Shown here: in pieces, positions 60,549-64,000 of the stretch | Position numbering within the stretch: the stretch's first letter is position 1 | How the letters are laid out: each line of letters starts with the position of its first letter | NCBI GenBank assembly: GCA_023411575.1 | Contig: JAEYOP010000006.1 | Coordinates: forward strand, 1-64,000 | Direction of reading: 5' to 3' | Source: Bacillota bacterium | GTDB lineage: Bacteria; Bacillota; Clostridia; Acetivibrionales; DTU013 | Length of the DNA stretch: 64,000 bases | The notes under the pieces: model-generated | Seen by the model: the letters and a program-made list of their open reading frames with translations, nothing else | The model's database searches: none | Told to the model about the DNA's origin: nothing | Position numbers and translations under genes: made by a program

Positions 60549-61229
60549 GTGGATCAGGAGATTGTACGACAGATCATCGCAAGGGTCATTCAAAAAATGG
60601 CTGCCTATTCTATAGAAACAGTCCATCCAGGGCCTGTTCCCATCAAGGTTTGCAGCAGACATGCACACCCGCCGCAGGGTGAAAGCGGGCTGCCGTTCGG
60701 GTCGGGAAACATCCCGGAAATGCAGGGCGGATGGCCCGGGCCCGGCCAGTCCCGGGGGACGGCGGCTGGAAGGCATATCCATATGACGCCTTCCGAAGCC
60801 GAAGCCTATGGCGTGGCAGATGGGTGGACTGTCCGGGTGAAAGCGGGTGGCGACTGCGGCGTGATTTTTGAAAACGTGGCTGTTCTGGTGAGCCGCGGGA
60901 CTCCATCGGAGTTCCACATCACTGCGGAGGAAGCGGCGGCGGCCGGAGTCCGGGACGGGGAACCGTCGGCCTACGTGATCCTTTCGAAGGCTCCGCCGGC
61001 GGCAGCAGCCGGTCCGTTACGGCAGGCCGGCAGCGGGGCGGAATCGCCCGCGGCAGCGCCGGAACAGGAGCGGGGCGCGGAGCTGGAGCCGGAGAAGGTG
61101 ATTACGGAGGAGACGGTGCGGCAGGCCTGGAAACAGAAAGCGGTGCTGATCGTCAACAAAGGCGTCCTCTGCACCCCTCTGGCAAGGGATGCGATAAAGG
61201 AGCTCGGCGTTCAAGCAATCTGGAGATGA
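60549..61229 (+). CDS. PduL-like protein with internal deletion and extra C-terminal domain
   Basis: 226 residues. An N-terminal amphipathic encapsulation helix (DQEIVRQIIARVIQKM) leads to the PduL start with the first His pair RHAH (37-40). An FGSG...PGQ stretch follows and joins directly, at about residue 72, to the second His motif RHIHMTP (75-81). The rest of the second half is present, including His123 in EFHITAEEAAAAG. Normal PduL has about 110 residues between the His motifs; here 38. The missing part holds the conserved Arg and a Glu zinc ligand. After a Pro/Ala linker, a C-terminal domain (about 183-226) carries VNKGVLCTPLARDAIKELGV, shared with the next gene. Phosphotransacylase activity is doubtful. 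GTG start. Confidence 0.85.
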   Translation: MDQEIVRQIIARVIQKMAAYSIETVHPGPVPIKVCSRHAHPPQGESGLPFGSGNIPEMQGGWPGPGQSRGTAAGRHIHMTPSEAEAYGVADGWTVRVKAGGDCGVIFENVAVLVSRGTPSEFHITAEEAAAAGVRDGEPSAYVILSKAPPAAAAGPLRQAGSGAESPAAAPEQERGAELEPEKVITEETVRQAWKQKAVLIVNKGVLCTPLARDAIKELGVQAIWR

Positions 61230-61239
61230 GGTGTCTTTT

Positions 61240-61626
61240 GTGGGGAATGTGATTACGCAAACGGAAATGATTCAATACACGGGCAGGGACAGGGCGGTTT
61301 TCCCGGCAGGCACCATCCTGACCCCTCTGGCAAAGGATTTTGCCGCTGAAAACGGGATCCGCGTCGTGATCGGAACGGAAGCGGAAGAAGGCGCTGCGGG
61401 AAAATGTGCTCCGGAGAAGGAAGGTTCGACGATATACGGCTCGAAGAAGTGTGAGCCGGGAAATTGCGATCCGCAGGAATGCGGACCGGAAAAGGAAAAG
61501 CTTTTGCGGGACATCATCCGGTCTGTCCGGGACAATGCGATCGCATCAGGGCTTCGGCTTGACAGAGAAGAGATGGTAAAAACTGTAACGGCCTGTCTTG
61601 AAAGGACCGGATGCAGTGTAATATAA
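61240..61626 (+). CDS. Small BMC-associated protein with a TPLAKD domain
   Basis: 128 residues. The N-terminal ~45 residues (ITQTEMIQYTGRDRAVFPAG then TILTPLAKDFAAENGIRVVIG) match the extra C-terminal domain of the preceding PduL-like protein and resemble a short domain found in cobalamin adenosyltransferase EutT and other BMC proteins. A Cys/Gly/Glu-rich low-complexity middle follows (four Cys), then a C-terminal helix region (LLRDIIRSVRDNAIASGLRLDREEMVKTV). The GTG at 61240 with GAGGTG 6 bp upstream is preferred over the GTG at 61231. Function unknown; an assembly or scaffolding role is possible. Confidence 0.65.
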   Translation: MGNVITQTEMIQYTGRDRAVFPAGTILTPLAKDFAAENGIRVVIGTEAEEGAAGKCAPEKEGSTIYGSKKCEPGNCDPQECGPEKEKLLRDIIRSVRDNAIASGLRLDREEMVKTVTACLERTGCSVI

Positions 61627-61663
61627 TGTGCTGTAAGGAGCTTGTCTGAAGGAGAGAAAACTT

Positions 61664-63154
61664 ATGGGGAAATACTTGCTCAGTGTAGATAATGGGTTGA
61701 CAACTACAAAGTCGGTGATTTTTACACTGGATGGCAAGGAAGTCGCTTCGAGCCTTGTGGATACGGTGGTGGAAAGCTTGGGCGAAAGAGCGGAAATCGA
61801 TATGGAGCTGCAGTGGAAATATACTGCGGGAGTCATCCGGGATACGGTTCTCAAATCCGGCGTCAACCCTTCGGATATCATCGGAATCGGGAACAGCGGA
61901 CACGGCGCGGGCCTGTATTGCCTGGACCGGGAGAACCGGCCGGTCAGGAAGGCCATATCCTCCATGGACGCGCGGGCCAACGGGATCCTGGAGCAGTGGA
62001 GAAAAGAGGGCAGAAGTCCTTTTGAGCGCCTGCACCAGAATTTCTGGAGCGGGCAGGCCATCCCCGTCCTGAACTGGCTGAAGACCAACGAGCCGGACAG
62101 CTATAACCGGATCGACAAGCTTTTTATGGTCAAGGATTGGATCATCTACAAGCTGGCGGGCACTTCCGGGCTCGAGTATACGGACGCCAGCAATTCCGGC
62201 CTCGTAAACCCCGTGACCAAGGAAATTGACCGGGAAAGCCTGGAGCAGTTCGGCGTCGGCGAAATTTTTGAAAGAATACCGGCCTTGCGGAAAACAACGG
62301 ACATCGCCGGGTATGTAACGAAAGAGGCGGAGGAGGAGACGGGCCTGAAAGCTGGAACGCCGGTCATGGGCGGCGTTTTCGACTGCATCTCCTGCGCGCT
62401 GGGAAGCGGCGTCGTGGGAAATGATCAGTACAGCCTGATCGCAGGGACCTGGAATGTGAATTCCGGCATAGAAGACACGCTGATTCCGCGGGGCGGAACG
62501 ATCAAATGCTCCCTCTACACGGATATAAACCGGTACTTTTATGTAGAATCCAGTGCGACCTCCGCAGTAAACCTGGAATGGTTTATCCGCAATGTGATAA
62601 ACGGTTTTTCTCCCATGGAGGGCAGCACCAGGGAAATATACGGGATCATCGACCAGGGCGTAAGGAGAATCTGCCCTGCGGATTCCGGCATCCTCTATAC
62701 TCCGTTCCTTTATGAATCCCATCTGGCAAAAGGGCTGAGCGGAAGCTTCTGGGGGATCAAACCCGAACATAACGTCTACCATATGCTCCGGGCGATTTTC
62801 GAAGGGGTGGCCTTCGCCCACCTGAAGCATGTCGAGAACCTGAAAAAGGTCGGGATTGTCCGGAACAAGGCGGTCTTATCCGGAGGGGCCTCCAAAAGCG
62901 ACCTGTGGTGCCAGATTTTCGCGGATGTGCTGGGCATGGAAATCGCGACGACGGAAAGCAGGCAGGGCGGGGCGCTGGGGGCGGCCATTTGCACCGCCGT
63001 AGCCATGAGCTGCTACAGGGACGAAAAGGCGGCAGTCCAGGCAATGGTCCGGGAAAAAGGAACCTATTATCCAAATCAGGAAAACAACGAAGTGTACCGG
63101 AAAAAGTACATGGAATTCAATAAAATCATAGAGCTTTTTGACAATAGACAATAA
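61664..63154 (+). CDS. FGGY family carbohydrate kinase
   Basis: 496-residue ATP-dependent sugar/polyol kinase. The N-terminal phosphate 1 motif is SVDNGLTTTKSVIFTLDG. The conserved GIGNSGHGAGLYCLD and the later VLSGGASKSDLWCQIFADVLGMEI (ATP-binding) are present. It is closest in appearance to xylulokinase/L-ribulokinase-like members. In this operon it would phosphorylate the sugar or polyol to feed DERA and transketolase. It follows the TPLAKD gene by 37 bp and precedes an SDR. No encapsulation tail is apparent, so it is probably cytosolic. Confidence 0.93.
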   Translation: MGKYLLSVDNGLTTTKSVIFTLDGKEVASSLVDTVVESLGERAEIDMELQWKYTAGVIRDTVLKSGVNPSDIIGIGNSGHGAGLYCLDRENRPVRKAISSMDARANGILEQWRKEGRSPFERLHQNFWSGQAIPVLNWLKTNEPDSYNRIDKLFMVKDWIIYKLAGTSGLEYTDASNSGLVNPVTKEIDRESLEQFGVGEIFERIPALRKTTDIAGYVTKEAEEETGLKAGTPVMGGVFDCISCALGSGVVGNDQYSLIAGTWNVNSGIEDTLIPRGGTIKCSLYTDINRYFYVESSATSAVNLEWFIRNVINGFSPMEGSTREIYGIIDQGVRRICPADSGILYTPFLYESHLAKGLSGSFWGIKPEHNVYHMLRAIFEGVAFAHLKHVENLKKVGIVRNKAVLSGGASKSDLWCQIFADVLGMEIATTESRQGGALGAAICTAVAMSCYRDEKAAVQAMVREKGTYYPNQENNEVYRKKYMEFNKIIELFDNRQ

Positions 63155-63181
63155 CAGGTTCTAAGAGCGGGAGGGAAGAAT

Positions 63182-63943
63182 ATGGATCTGAATCTGAAAG
63201 GGAAAGTAGCTATCGTCACCGGCGGGGCAAGCGGACTTGGCGCCGCCATCAGCGAAGTGCTGGTATCCGAAGGGGCGCAGGTAGTCGTAAATTATCTTGT
63301 AGATGAGGCAAACGTATTTAAATTTGTGGATCAATTGAATGAAAAATATAATGCAACCGCCATACCGCTGTATGGAAATATCACCGTAGCCGCGGATGTG
63401 GACAATATCATCGCGCGGACCGTGGATATGTACGGGAAGGTGGACATCCTGGTCAATAATGCCGGCACCTGGCCCACCGCCTTTGTGGAGAGCATGACGG
63501 ACGAGGAATGGGAGAAGACCATAAAAATCAACCTTACCGGTCCGTTTATGTTCAGCAAGCGGGTGGTCCAGCATCTGATCGGCAGGAAAAGCAAAGGCAA
63601 AATCATCAATATCGTATCCCAGGCGGCCTTCCACGGCTCTACCAGCGGGCACGCCCATTACGCGGCCGCAAAAGGCGGAATGGTCACCTTTACGGTGTCG
63701 CTGGCCCGGGAAGTGGCCAAATATGGTATCAACGTCACGGCAGTAGCGCCCGGGATGATGCGGACGCCGATGAACCAGAAGGAGCTTGCCGAAAGGGAGG
63801 ACGAATATGTTAAAAGAATCCCTCTCGGAAGGATTTCCGATCCTGCCGAAGTAGCCTATACGGTTGCGTTCCTCGCATCCGACAAAGCCGATTACATCAC
63901 CGGAGCCACCATCGACGTCACCGGCGGCATGCTGATGCGGTAG
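63182..63943 (+). CDS. Short-chain dehydrogenase/reductase (SDR C)
   Basis: 253-residue classical SDR. Cofactor motif TGGASGLGAA, LVNNAGTWPT, Ser in NIVSQAAFHG and Tyr/Lys in HYAAAKGGMVTFT; ends with ITGATIDVTGGMLMR. AAAAGGGAG-type site upstream of the ATG. It lies 27 bp after the kinase gene, so the two probably act successively, for example polyol oxidation and then phosphorylation. It is the last complete gene; the remaining 57 bp show no feature, and the operon may continue beyond the window. Confidence 0.93.
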   Translation: MDLNLKGKVAIVTGGASGLGAAISEVLVSEGAQVVVNYLVDEANVFKFVDQLNEKYNATAIPLYGNITVAADVDNIIARTVDMYGKVDILVNNAGTWPTAFVESMTDEEWEKTIKINLTGPFMFSKRVVQHLIGRKSKGKIINIVSQAAFHGSTSGHAHYAAAKGGMVTFTVSLAREVAKYGINVTAVAPGMMRTPMNQKELAEREDEYVKRIPLGRISDPAEVAYTVAFLASDKADYITGATIDVTGGMLMR

Positions 63944-64000
63944 CAGAACCGGTCCGAACGTCCCGGGATTCAGCTTAGGCCCGCCAGCGGGTTTCCGGCG

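Overview
The window reads as chromosomal DNA of an endospore-forming, moderately GC-rich Firmicute, most likely a member of the Clostridia. Supporting signs are strong AGGAGG-type ribosome binding sites, a T-box leader before thrS, a CtsR box before a dnaJ-clpB pair, YesM/YesN-type two-component proteins beside a sugar ABC transporter, a SecA2 paralogue, and a collagen-like Gly-Pro repeat protein preceded by a sigma-K/E-like promoter. The species cannot be fixed from the sequence alone. No rRNA, tRNA, CRISPR array or complete insertion sequence was seen.

Layout. 0.5-4.3 kb: CtsR-controlled J-protein and ClpB. 4.4-9 kb: MATE exporter, putative spore-surface protein, AraC regulator divergent from a UROD-like methyltransferase. 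9-15.7 kb: LemA and a DUF2207 membrane protein, then a TetR-HlyD-ABC export operon with a perfect palindromic operator. 15.7-21.4 kb: split TauE/SafE permease, rsfS-leuS, acyl-CoA synthetase. 21.6-32.7 kb: an unknown 397-residue protein, a D,D-carboxypeptidase, a ComEA-like protein, an Rpn-family nuclease, a short single-TM peptide, a SecA2 gene cluster, a Gfo/Idh oxidoreductase and a condensation-fold acyltransferase. 32.7-36.7 kb: T-box-thrS and thyA-dfrA. 36.8-44 kb: sensor kinase, response regulator, sugar-binding lipoprotein, two permeases, an AraC regulator and a cupin.

From 44.1 kb to the end lies a bacterial microcompartment (BMC) locus of the sugar-phosphate-utilising kind. Arm one (44.2-50.1 kb) encodes a chemoreceptor-like protein with a C-terminal sugar-binding domain, a HAD phosphatase, transketolase and a divergent deoxyribose-phosphate aldolase (DERA), and ends at a terminator. 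An AT-rich Fic gene follows. Arm two (52.6-63.9 kb) starts at a divergent SDR/SDR promoter and runs SDR, Zn-alcohol dehydrogenase, 2-hydroxyacid dehydrogenase, three BMC-P pentamers, a 159-bp palindromic element, canonical DERA, acylating aldehyde dehydrogenase, three BMC-H hexamers, a PduL-like protein with an internal deletion, a small TPLAKD-domain protein, an FGGY kinase and an SDR. The inferred chemistry is: a sugar or polyol is oxidised or reduced and phosphorylated, a deoxy-sugar phosphate is cleaved by DERA to acetaldehyde plus glyceraldehyde-3-phosphate, acetaldehyde becomes acetyl-CoA inside the shell, and transketolase joins the C3 product to the pentose pathway.

The most notable observations are: a shared near-palindromic operator at the promoters of both arms; a membrane-anchored chemoreceptor whose sugar-binding domain appears to be cytoplasmic; a PduL homologue lacking the segment that carries the conserved Arg and one zinc ligand; two DERA paralogues of which only one keeps the C-terminal Tyr; and a large palindromic element inside the BMC operon.
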